Source: Trichodelitschia bisporula
Taxonomy: Eukaryota > Ascomycota > Dothideomycetes > Phaeotrichales > Phaeotrichaceae
DNA: 64,000 nucleotides
NCBI GenBank assembly: GCA_010356995.1
Contig: ML996708.1
Coordinates: forward strand, 372,001-436,000
Direction: 5' to 3'
The first letter of the stretch is position 1, and each line of letters starts with the position of its first letter. This document shows positions 10,571-21,500 of the stretch, in pieces. The notes below the pieces were generated by a model. It made no database searches and was not told the DNA's origin. It saw nothing but the letters and a program-made list of their open reading frames with translations. The translations under genes and the position numbers were made by a program.

Positions 10571-11965
10571 TCACGGTAGACCCTCCCTCCTCTCATCCTC
10601 TGTAACAACTGTCACCGGCTTCTGCCCCCTCGGCAAATCCCTCGCCTTACTCCGTGGCGGAATGGGAAACTCGGGAATAGGCGGCCACTCATCGCTCTCG
10701 GGACGCGGGTATCCGTTCCTTGGACTGCCGTTCCTCAAACTACTACTCCTGCTCTTCGTAGGCACCATCTCCGTGCTTTCGTAGTGGCTGCGCAGCGGCT
10801 GGTGCTTGCTGCTCTGCGATGGCCCCTTCTCGCTGCCGTACATTTCTCGCTGCCGCTCGTCGGCCGCCGTGGTGGTCATTTTGCGGAGGAAGGTGCGGTA
10901 GAGGGGGCGCAGGGTCGCGAGGCAGCCGGCGATTATGCCGAGGCCGGGCTCGATGGTGGACCAGACTGCGATGTCGGTTGCGTCGGCTGGAGGGGTTAGT
11001 AATTATTATTTTTTGGAGAGGGGGGGAGGGGAACATACCGAAGAATTCAAGGGAGGCGGAGGTTAGGCGCGGAATGTATTTAAAGCGGATCATCGAGGCG
11101 ATGCCGCCGCTGGGAGGGTTAGCGGTGTATTCATAAAAGGGAGGGCACGTACACTGCGCCCATGATGAGAATCAAGCCCACGGTCCACTTCTCGCGGCTG
11201 GTCATGTTGGAGCTTTTGAGCATGGCCACCGGCAGGATGGCGAAGATGAGGTCCGTCAGTGTGGTGATGAGGGCATGCGTATAGCCCATGCCCAGATTTT
11301 GCGCTGTCGAGATGCACTTGTCGTTGAGCTTGCGGATGAAGAAGACCATTGCATTTTTGGGGTAGCCGCATTGGAAGATGGCGAAGAGGCAGTAGGCGAG
11401 CCCGAAGAGGGTGGAGCATGCTACCGCGCCGTAGACGGTGTTTCTTTGCCATGGCTTGACCATGATGCGGAGGAAGAAGATGGAGAGGGAGATCTTGAGG
11501 GTTACCATGGTCACGATATAGAAGACCTCGGCTGTTATTAGGTACTTCGGGTGTCAGCCTTTCTGTAGATTCACGGCTTGACAGCCAGATCTGCTTACGT
11601 TGATGGCCGTGTCAATGTCGCTAAAGAAGAGGTAGTTCCGATGGCTCACCACCGACGATGTCTTGAGTACAGCACTGCAGTAAACTGTAAAGGAAACCTG
11701 GAAGCGTCAGCCTTAAGCCTGCGCTTTAGGTGTCCCTCAATACCATTGCAATTCCCATTGTCGAGTCGTCCCATCCCAGCGAGCGGACAATCAGCGCCCG
11801 CGTCGCGAGCCGCAGCAAAACGATAACCCATGAGATACCCAGGAAAATGATAACAGTCAGTCTGATCGGAGTGCCATCCGGGGTCATCTCAATGGGAATA
11901 GAGCCCGGCGGTGCATTCGGATTCACCGGCAGCTTGGCTATGAGGGAGGCCAAACTCGGTGCCAT
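10571..11965 (-). CDS. Fungal rhodopsin-domain (SAT4/PTH11-type) integral membrane protein
   Basis: Five exons: 11965..11744, 11697..11599, 11544..11153, 11109..11039 and 10986..10571, giving 399 residues. The seven-helix pattern of this fungus-specific family is visible: IRLTVIIFLGISWVIVLLRL (helix 1), RSLGWDDSTMGIAM, the YLITAEVFYIVTMVTLKI segment, a CISTAQNLGMGY motif, and WSTIEPGLGIIAGCLATLRP in the last helix region. The hydrophilic C-tail of about 100 residues carries RSSSLRNGSPRNG and is probably cytosolic. Homologues are annotated as rhodopsin domain or PTH11-like receptors; some sense host or plant cues, but most are uncharacterised, and no retinal-lysine claim is made. Introns are 43-54 nt, each with a branch site. 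Confidence 0.88.
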
Positions 11966-13604
11966 GGTGAGTTTGGCTGACGAGGAAAGAAGTCTGAAAA
12001 GCACATCCGGATTTGGGGACTCGAGGTAGACATATCCGCAGGGCAGTGCCGCAGTGGGGGGTGTGGCGTACACCAGATTAATGACATATTAAAGCCGGCT
12101 GTACCCAACCCACATGCCAGACCCCAACTTTCCGGGGATATGGGAGGCGAGCTATGCATGGCGAACGGACGTGCCGAGAAGCTTACAAAAGACGTGAGCC
12201 GCGACGATTATGATTCATGACTATTCCACAAGGCTGCAAGACAGCCGATCCCACGATGGAGACGCGATACAGCCCGATGCGGCGACGCTAACGGAGAGCC
12301 GACACCACCTCCGCCGAGGCGGCAAGGCTGGGCAAGCTGTTTGAAATGTTATTTCCGTCTCGGCTGTTGACCACAGACCCAGCTTAGTAGGCATTCTGTT
12401 ACCGGGAACGTGAATCGCCAATTAGCAGGAGCGAATATCGCCGTGCTCGAAAGATGCTAGTCTCAGTGGGGGAAGACCAATGACGATGCAGCATTTCGAT
12501 AAAGTAACGGCATTAATGTTCGGGAGCCCAAGAGGCCAGGAAGGCCATCTTGGGCCGTCTTTTACACCATCCTCGGTCCAGGCGGAGAGCCACTCTACTT
12601 TACTTCTGCAGGTGTATGCCGGTTGCGGGAGCGGCTCGGCTGACGGATATGTTGTGCGTCTTTTCATGAACGACCGAATTCCCCTTTTCCCTGCTAGAGT
12701 AGAGATGTGAGATTCGGACTCCAGCCACGCTTCCGGAAGGAGTCGGCAGTCCGGGGTTTTACGAGCTTTAAATCCATACGGGAGCCCTCGTTTGGCAGGC
12801 GATTCCGAGTCAATGCGAGCCCTAAGGAGCTGTAACGACAAGGTATCCGCTTCCTTGTACTCCATCACGACTGGGTGAAGCGAGTTGAGCGACGACAGCG
12901 GCGAGCAGAAGGTACCGTAATGCAAAGAGCCTTATGTAAAGATCTGGGATGGCAGACTGCTGTGGTAAGCTTCGACTGGCTACTGGAGATGTGGGGAAGT
13001 CGTCACGGATAAAGAGGCTATCGCGAGTCACGGGGTGTTGCGGTAGGAGGAACGCCAAGTTGAACGACAAGTGATGGATATTGAACGGCAAAACGTTCAG
13101 CCGCCATCCGTGGGAGCCGCACGGAGGAATGCCAGCGTTGTGCGCGGCCGCCCAAGGCATCAACTTCGTCATCGGACTTGGGTCAGAGTCACTGGACGTC
13201 GCGCGCGCAGCTGAGAGAGTCACGAGAGTGTCGCGTGTTCACCGTCGGCTGGAAGGGAAAACGCTCGGAGACAAGCGCATCTCTCTTTTTATCTTTGGTG
13301 CTGAGACGACACGACATTACTGCTGCTTACTATTCTCTTCTTACCCCTCCGTCCGTCGTTGTGGTTCCGTGCTCTCCTATACGTTGACGGAGGAATGGCT
13401 CATGATGCCCGTATCCCTTTCTTCCAAGCTCCCGATCTCCGCTCCCGCTAGTGGTCCAGCTCACACCTCTGAATGTTGCTCACACCCCGCACCTTTGAAC
13501 TCGCGCAATATCCTGACAAAGGATCCTCCCGGTTAAACAGTCCGTTTATCAAATGCGCCCCGTCCTGGCATGAACAGCGCGCCGCCCGGAAGCACGCGGA
13601 AAAG
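11966..13604. other. Long intergenic region without supported genes
   Basis: 1.6 kb between two divergently read genes. Several open frames occur (the largest, 12422..12925 on minus, 167 codons), but their composition is unlike the neighbours and no motif is recognisable. From 13380 onward the sequence becomes C/T-rich and is probably the leader of the lipase gene. Confidence 0.45.
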
Positions 13605-16600
13605 ATGCTGCTCCTCCACCAGACTGGCGTCGTCAAGGTTGGCGATGTTGTCCGGTAAGCGCATGAGACTGCGCGCAGTGAGAATCACTATCGCAAGCAC
13701 CGGCTAACTCTGCCGCTAGCTATACCTTGACATACGATTCGTCCTCTGACCGCATCCTCCCATCTCCGACTCACTTGCATGTCCGCATCAAGAACTCCTC
13801 CGCAATCGCATTCCGCGCCGCATATCTGCATGGCCCATACACACTGCATGTCGCCATATACCCTTCCTGGTTTAACCCGAATGAGAAGTTGCGCAACCCC
13901 AAAAAGTATGGTGCTCCTCAATTCGAAGCGAACGTCAAGGCCGGCGCCTACTTCTCGGGGAAGATACCTGTGCCGGAGGAGATTCGGGTCACCGGCCAAA
14001 ATCCGCCTTCCACTGGAGCACCCAAAACGCTCACCTGGATAGTGGAGATCACGTCGCAGATCATATTCTCCTCCTCGGCCTCCATCAACTTTGAATTTCT
14101 TGCCAGCCGCGATGAGAAGTCACTGGATTACGGCTTCACTGCCGTGTCTCACAGTGGACAGGGAGAACCCGGTCGCGTGCATGACCACCAGCAAGGGAAG
14201 CACAAAAGTCCGCGCCATGCAGGTCACGGCACTGGTGTATACTCGAAAGCGATCACGCTGCATGTTGAAGACACATTGAGCCTCTGGAACAAGCCGGCCC
14301 TTCCGGAGAAAGATGGACCGAAACCGCGGAGATCCCTCAGCATGAGGCGCAAGTCTTCGGGCAGCATACACCACAAAGCAGCGCCAGAACCGGCTAAGAA
14401 ACCGAAGAAGAAAAAGAAGAAGAAGATCCATCTCGTGATACTAACACATGGCTTGCACAGCAACTTGAGCGCCGATATGCTTTACCTTAAGGAGAGCATA
14501 GATGCGACGGTCAAAGAAGCACGTATGAAGCGAAGGCGAGAAAAGGCAGGCCTCAGTACCGACCCGGAAGTACACGCGGCGACGGCAGTTCTCTCCGGAG
14601 GTCAAGAGGATCTCCCCGAGGACGACTCTGATGACGATGAGGAAGTCATTGTGCGCGGGTTCACGGGAAATGCCGTCAGGACCGAAAATGGAATCCAATA
14701 TCTCGGAAAGCGGCTCGCCAAGTTCATATTGGACTTTACGTATCCGGACCAGCCATACAAGCCGCTTCGGAAATCGATGAGCAAGAAGCTGTCCGATGTC
14801 ATGACCAACAAGTCATCATCCCAGGATAGCGAAGGCACACCAGCCCACAACGGGAGCAGTATACGGCAAGACGAGCAGGATCACGAGCTCCCGTACACCT
14901 TTACCAGCATCAGCTTCGTTGGCCACTCGCTCGGTGGGCTCATTCAGGTCTACGCCATTGGTTACATCCACAAGCATGCGCCCCATTTCTTTGAACAAAT
15001 CAAGCCCGTAAACTTCATCTGCATGGCATCACCAATGCTCGGCCTCAGCAACGAGAACCCAATATATGTCAAGTTCGCGCTCGACTTTGGTCTAGTAGGG
15101 CGTACCGGACAGGACTTGGGACTGGCGTGGCGGCCGCCCGCTCTCGCACGTAGCGGCTGGAGCGCGGTGATGAGTGGCCTGGGCCAAAAGGACCCGGAGC
15201 CAACCCCCGAGTCAAAGCCGCTCCTGCGTGTTCTGCCGACTGGCCCTGCTCACAAGGTTTTGAAGATGTTCAGGAATAGAACTGTCTACTCGAATGTGGT
15301 CAATGACGGCATTGTTCCTCTGCGTACAAGCTGCCTCTTATTCTTGGACTGGAGAGGCCTGGGGAAGGTCGAGAAAGCGCGCCGAGAGAACGGCTTGATC
15401 GGGACCGTTGCGGGCTGGGGTTGGGCCGAGATTACGGGCCAGAGCACGACGCGCACGGAGGAACCCGCTCGTGTGGAACCCGCGCGCATGGATGGAGCAG
15501 GAAGCGACGCGGAAGACGAGAGCGGCGACAATGAGGGAGATAAGAGTACTGTTCCGCAACCTTGGGCAAATGCCGGTAACGAAGATGACGAGGTGCTGCA
15601 AGCGGTACATACCTCTCAACGCCGCAGCATGGAAGGTACGGCCGAGGAGAGGAACACCAAGCCGCCGAGTCCGAGCGCTTTAATGACGTTCTTCAACTAC
15701 TTCCGGATTCCCGCCAAAAACTCCAAGAAGGACGTCAAGATGTTCAAGCGGAGCCAAACCATCAAGATGGACGAAGAAGGAACCGAATCCCCTGCACCAT
15801 CTGAAGATCCCTCCGGTGTCGATCAGGCGGAGAGCAGCCGACCCCGCGTAACACGGGGTGATTCCCTCTCAAGCAATGCCGCCAGCGACATTGCGCCGCC
15901 CAAAACAACAATCTTCGAGTCCGCAGGCGACATTCTTAACCCCCCCATCCCACCCACATCCTGGATCATCGACCCAACAACCCGCACCCGCACCATCTTC
16001 CACGACCGCATCTACCACCCCGACGACATCCCACCTCCCCCACCTAGCCGCAAATCCACCAGAGCCCCCCCGCGCTCCAGCTCCGGCGAAGCCAGTTCAC
16101 CAAGCCCCGCACCCGACTCCATCCCCGCCCCGCAGCCTAAACCCGCCAGCGAAGGTGGCGGCATGCGCGTCGAAGAAAAAATCGCCCGCGCGTACCACCG
16201 CGATCTCAGTTGGCGCAAGGTGCTTGTGCGCCTCGAGCCTGATGCGCATAATAACATGATTGTGCGGAGAATGTTTGCTAATGCTTACGGCTGGCCTGTT
16301 GTTAAGCATCTGTGCGACACGCACTTTGGTGACACGTATGCGGCGGAGACGGCGGATGAGTTGGAGCCCGCAATCGAGCGTGCGAAACCGATTGACCAGC
16401 CGGTCGGTGAGCATGGAGAGCATGTCCTCGGCCAGGAGAGCCGGGCCCCGCCGGCGGTGCTGTCGCGGAGTAGCACAAAAGGGGAGGAGGGCGATGGACT
16501 TGCGCCGCTGGGTAGCCACGCGCGCTCACTTTCAAGGGAAGAGAGGCCCAGCACGGCGTGCACGGGCATCACAAGCGTGGGGAGCAGTTGGGATGAAGCC

Positions 16601-16954
16601 TATTTCCGAGACACAACCTCAGATGACGACGAAGATTTACGGGGCCCACTGGGCCGGTTTCTGAGTCCCCAGGCCATCAGGGGCGCGGGCGGACATAGTC
16701 GGACTGGCTCGGCGGTTAAGAGCGAGGCGAGTGCCGGCACGAGTGAGGCGGAGATTGCGGACTTTTTGAGTGCGAGTCCGCCGCCGATGGAGGCGCATCG
16801 CGGGTTGAAGCCTGCGCCCGTGCGTCGCAGTGTTACTGAAGTCGGGCTGGGGATGCCGGCGGCGGAGGCGGTGAGGAAGGTTATGAGTGAGGGGGAGGAA
16901 GGGGGTACTGGGGTTGTGGAGGAAGTGGTTAGGGCGTCGCAGTCGAGGGATTAG
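13605..16954 (+). CDS. Putative serine esterase/lipase, ROG1/LPL1 family (DUF676)
   Basis: Exons 13605..13654 and 13720..16954 give 1094 residues. The start MLLLHQTGVVKVGDVV matches how fungal members of this family begin; it is followed by a C2-like beta domain, then the alpha/beta-hydrolase part. Visible catalytic elements: the loop VILTHGLHSN, the nucleophile elbow GHSLGG with Ser420, NDGIVPLRTS for the acid, and a PDAHNNMIV motif near residue 860 that suits the histidine. Family members hydrolyse phospholipids or monoacylglycerol, often on lipid droplets. A Lys run (KKPKKKKKKK, about residue 240) precedes the hydrolase core, and the 250-residue C-tail is Ser/Pro-rich and probably disordered. 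Family is confident; the substrate is not. Confidence 0.9.
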
Positions 16955-17274
16955 ATGAGGGGTTAGGATCTGGTCGTTCGTTACGTTTCTTGGGCATTGA
17001 TGGCGAGGAACGGGTGGGATTGGGGTTTGAGGCTGGGATTAGATGTGGATGGGCATTTGTGGTGTTTGCGCGGATACCGGCTAGGTCCTAATTGAGATTT
17101 CTGACGGGTGCTTGAATTGATATCACGGCTGCTGGTGATATTAGTTGAGTCGATATGTCTATTGTGCTACTTGCCATATCTCGTCAAATCAGGCATCAAG
17201 GCACCAACTGTCTCAGACGTCACCTCGACTTCAACCTCAACCTCAACCCCCCCATCACAACTCCACCCACCACC
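16955..17274. other. Short intergenic region
   Basis: 320 bp between two + genes. The last 60 bp are a C/A/T-rich leader with 'acctcaacctcaac' repetition. Nothing else recognised. Confidence 0.4.
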
Positions 17275-17661
17275 ATGCCGACCGACCATACACACTCTTC
17301 CCGCCGTGAGCACCGGCACCGCTCCCGCTCCCGCTCTCCTCGCCATCACAAAACACACTCTCGCTCGCGCTCGCGCTCCCCGCACAAGCACCGCTCCTCC
17401 CACCACCACTCCTCCTCCCACCACAGAACCCGCTCCCCTCCCCACCTCCCCTCAAACGCGCAGCCCCTAACAAAACACTCCTACACCCCCTACAAACCCC
17501 TCTTCGCCTCCTACCTCGACCTGCAGAAAAACATCGACCTGGAGTCTCTCCCCGAGCGCGAAGCCCGCGGCCGCTGGAAGAGCTTTGTTAATAAATGGAA
17601 CGGCGGCGAATTAGCACGCGAATGGTACGATCCTGTGGTGAGGGAGAGGGCGGATGCAGCC

Positions 17662-17692
<31 letters not shown>

Positions 17693-18291
17693 GGGCTGGT
17701 GGGTTGCCGAGCCGTGGGGCGGAGGAGGGTGCTGGTGGACCCGCGCCCGAGGCGGAGTCGGATGATGAGTTTGGTCCCGCGCTGCCGGGGCGCGGAGGGG
17801 GTGGGGGAAGATTTGGCCCCGTAATCCCAACGACACAGGACCTAGCCCTACGCGACGAGCTCCTTGCCGAAGACCTTACCCTCGCCCGCGCCGACGCATC
17901 CTGGGACTACAAACAGTCACGCAAAGCCGCCAAAGAAGCACTGGACGAACTCGCCCCGCGCGCCGACGCCGGAACACGGGAACGCCAACTCGAAAAGAAA
18001 CGCGAGGTCGCCGCCGTGCACGGTTCGTTCCGCGAAGCCAAGTCACCCGGAGCGGAAGAAGTACGCGAATCTGACTTGATGGGCGATGGGGGCGGGGTGG
18101 ACGCGTACAAGCGGGCGAAGACGGAGGCGGAGCGGAAGAAGAATGAGCGGCAGTTGAGGAAGGAGGAGATTTGGCGGGCACGGGAGGAAGAGCGGGAGGT
18201 GAAGATGGCGGCGAGGAGGGAGAAGGAGGAGGCTACTATGAGCATGTTTAGGACGATTGCGGCGCAGAGGTTTGGGGGTGGTGGGGGGTGA
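17275..18291 (+). CDS. RS-domain nuclear protein, putative splicing-related
   Basis: Single-exon gene of 338 residues, ATG in ccaccATG context. The first 60 residues are an RS/His-rich tail (HRSRSRSPRHH, RSRSRSPHKHRSS) like those of splicing cofactors. A helical region follows (LDLQKNIDLESLPEREARG, FVNKWNGGELAREWYDP), then a poly-Ala run from a GGC repeat at about 17661..17691, an acidic DEFGPALPG, then FGPVIPTTQDLALRDEL and a long charged C-terminal coiled coil. Similar Pezizomycotina proteins are labelled 'RNA helicase HEL117', but no helicase motif is present here. Probably nuclear and RNA-related; the exact role is unknown. Confidence 0.8.
17661..17691 (+). repeat. GGC trinucleotide run (poly-Ala)
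   Basis: About ten tandem GGC units inside the RS-domain gene encode a run of roughly a dozen alanines. Copy number may vary between strains. Confidence 0.85.
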
Positions 18292-18591
18292 TTTTGGAGG
18301 GTGTTCCAGTAGCTGGTACGTATCACGAAGACTTTCAGGCTCGGTAATGATCGCTCAAATTAGTTGTAGACTGCTAAGTTCCTATTCCCACCAAGAATGC
18401 ACACGACGCGCAACACCCAAAAGATAGGGATCAGCCCAGTAGAGCCAAACCCTGAACAATTTGCAAAAAAAATCCAACCTCGGCCACTGTCCCAAAAAGT
18501 ACCAGTCCACAAACATCCCATACAAACCAAGCCCATCCGCTACCATTAGCACATGCCACAGCCACGCAATTAGCGCGGGCATCAGTACCAC
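18292..18591. other. Region between convergent genes, with an in-frame extension
   Basis: 300 bp between convergent gene ends. On the minus strand the frame of the large repeat protein stays open for 69 codons beyond its TAG (18591..18385) and would encode a Trp- and Leu-rich hydrophobic segment (AWLWHVLMVADGLGLYGMF). Whether it is ever translated cannot be told from sequence. Confidence 0.35.
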
Positions 18592-21500
18592 CTAGCATCG
18601 GCGACACAAGCGCTCTCCGTCAGGAGACTGCTCTCCCTCACGAAACGGCTCTCCCTCACGAAGCGGGTGTCCATCAAGAAGCCGCTGTCGGTTCCTCTGC
18701 CGACCTCTGCCCGCATCCGCAGGCTCAACGTCCGCACCCCCACGCCCCGTCTTCCCAGGCGGCCAATCCACCGTCATCCGCACCAGGGCCTCGGCTATGG
18801 CATCAGCCCCGGTCTTCCATGCCGGTATGTAGTCAATCGACGCCTCGAACACGGGCCCATCCGCCGGCTTGCCCGGCTCCGCAGGTATCGGTATCGGGAT
18901 CGCGGCGCAGTACTCCTGCTCCTCGAGCCTGTGCGCCAGCATAGCTAGCACGCGCGTCCGCGCCTCCATCTGACGCCCCTGCCGCACCAGCGTGAATTGG
19001 CGGGCGCTAATGTCACGTATCGCGGCGTGCATCTCGCCTAGCTTTTGCGCGTGCTCGACCAGCTTCTGCCTGTCGTCGCCCATCATCTGCGTGACCTCGC
19101 TCATCATCTGCGTGTGCTCGACCAGCATCTGCTTGAGCTCGTCCAGATCCTGTATAACCTCGCACAGACGCTCCTGGACCGGCACGCGCAGTGGGCTGGG
19201 GTCGAGTTCGAAGTTGTCGCACTCGTCGTAGAAGCGGGGCCACAGGGTGCTGGCGGTGTCGAGGAACAGGGCGCCGTACCATAACGCCCTATTGGGTACG
19301 AATGCTAGCCTCAGCAGGCCGAGCACGATTTCCGATGCGCTGCTCCACATGGCGGCCATTGCCATGGCCATGCTCCGAATGCAGACGTCGACGCCTGATA
19401 AAGTGACCTGAGGCTGGGGACATTCGCCGCGCTTCATGTCGATTCTGGCGTGCTCCCCGTCGTCGTCGCTCACTAACAGGCCCTCGGACTTCGGCGACTC
19501 TTTAGGCTTGCGCAGGAATTCGGCAGGCAGCTCCTCGCTGTCGACGCGCTGCGCTTCGCTTCCGGCATGCTCGCCCTCCTCATCTTGCACTTGCGTGTCC
19601 AGCGTCCAGCTCCGCTCTTTCAACGTGGGCTGGACCATAAACTCCGCGTAAGGTCGACGTCCGCCCCCATACCCACTCTCCCTATCATCTGCGCCCCCAC
19701 GGCCCGTCTGCCCAACCTGCGGATCCACCGCTTTCTCTGCCACCGCCTTCTCTGCCACCGTCTTCTGTGCCGCCGCCTTCTCTGCCACCGCCTTCTCTGC
19801 CACCGCCTTCTCTGCCACCGCCTTCTCTGCCGCCACCTTCTCTGCCGCCGCCTTCTGTGCCGNNNNNNNNNNNNNNNNNNNNNNNNNNNNNNNNNNNNNN
19901 NNNNNNNNNNNNCGCCTTCTGTGCTGCCGCCTTCTTTGCCGCCACCTTCTCTGCCACCGCCTTCTCTGCCACCGCCTTCTCTGCCACCGCGTTCTCTGCC
20001 AACGCCTCGGCCTCGGATATCTGCTTCTCTAGCTCCTGCACCTGTAAAACCAGCTCATTCTCCCGCTCCTCCGCTGCGAGTTGTCGAGCTTCAAACTTGT
20101 TTAGTGCCTCGCCCCGCTCCAGCTCGATCTGGCCCTGCTCCACCTTGATCTCGTTCAGCTTCACGTTGACCCCATTCCGCTTCATCTGGAGCTCGATAAG
20201 GTGCTTCTTAGCGCGCCAGCTCCTGCCGTTGGGGTGCTCTATCTCATTTCTGGCGCGCTTCACCTGCCCGCGAGCGCGCTTGGACTGCTGCCGAGGGGCC
20301 GACTGTGAGCCGTTATCATTCGACTGTGGGCTTGGTTGTGCTTGTCGATTCGGTTGTGCTTGCCGATCCGGTTGTGCTTTTTTTGGGCGCGGCCTCTCGA
20401 GTAGCACTTGCGGCCCAGGGCGACGACGCTTGCTTGATTCCACCCTGCCGTCAATGCCCTGGCCATTCTCGCGTTTCTGGCCTTGGACCGGCGTGTCCGC
20501 CGTCCTTCTCTGCTCCTCAAGCCTGTGCTGGACCCCAAGCTCCTCCTCAATCAGCCGCCCAACACGCTCCACATCCACTGTGCGCATCGCGAAACGTACA
20601 TTGGTAACCAGATCCACGAACCTCTTGGATCCGCCTTTCTGCTTCAGCTCCTTCATCCAAGTCCACGGCTTTACGCCATCGGGGTCCCGCTGCTGGAACG
20701 CGCGGCTCAGCCGCTGCACCATCGCCAGATCATCGACTCCCTCGTCCCAACAACCGCCCCGTAGCACTCGCCGCCCGCGGCGCAGCGCGCTCGCCCCGTC
20801 GTCTGATGCGCGCTGGCGCAGGCGCTTAGAGGAGCCACCAGGTTGGGGCTCGTGGGCTTCGCGCGAGGGGCTGGGCGTACTGGAGCGGGAGGCGCGCGGC
20901 GTGGCCGGCCCGACATCGCCCGGGTCCGAGTCGGAGGGTGAAATCAGGACGATAGTCGGGTTGTCGGCAACCGCGCTAGAGGATGGAGGTGGGGCCGGCC
21001 CGATGTAGTCTGGATCCGGGTCGGTGGGGTGGTCTGGTAAAACGACTAGATTGTTGTCGCCGGGGGTCAATGAGAAGAGATGCGGCGCGTCGCTCGTGGT
21101 CAAGGTGACGGCAGGCCGGGGAGAAGTCGGGGGCACCGGAGGCTGGTAGTCTGGGTCCGGGTCGGTGGGGTGAACCGGGTCGAAAGCTGGGTTGTCGGCA
21201 TTCGCGCTAGAGGAAGGAGATGGGGCCGGCCCGACATTGCCCGAGTCCGAGTCGGAGGGTGGAACCAGGACGATAGTCGGGATGTCGGAAACCGCGCTAG
21301 AGGACGGAGGTGGGACCGGCCCGATGTGGACTGGAACCGATTCGGTGGGGTGGCTTGGGACGGTGACTAGATTGTCGTCGTCAGGGCTCCATGAGCGGGA
21401 ACGCGGCTCGTTGCTCGTGGTCGAGGTGGCGACGGGCCGGGGAGAAGTGGGGGGCGTAGGGGGCTGGGCCTGGGTGTCGATGGGGTTCGGGGTATAGTCG

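Noticed and set aside
12422-12925. 167-codon frame on minus
   Set aside because: No motif, no composition flip, no splice partners; probably chance.
19767-21008. 413-codon frame on + opposite the giant gene
   Set aside because: Runs through the N gap and consists of the complement of the repeats.
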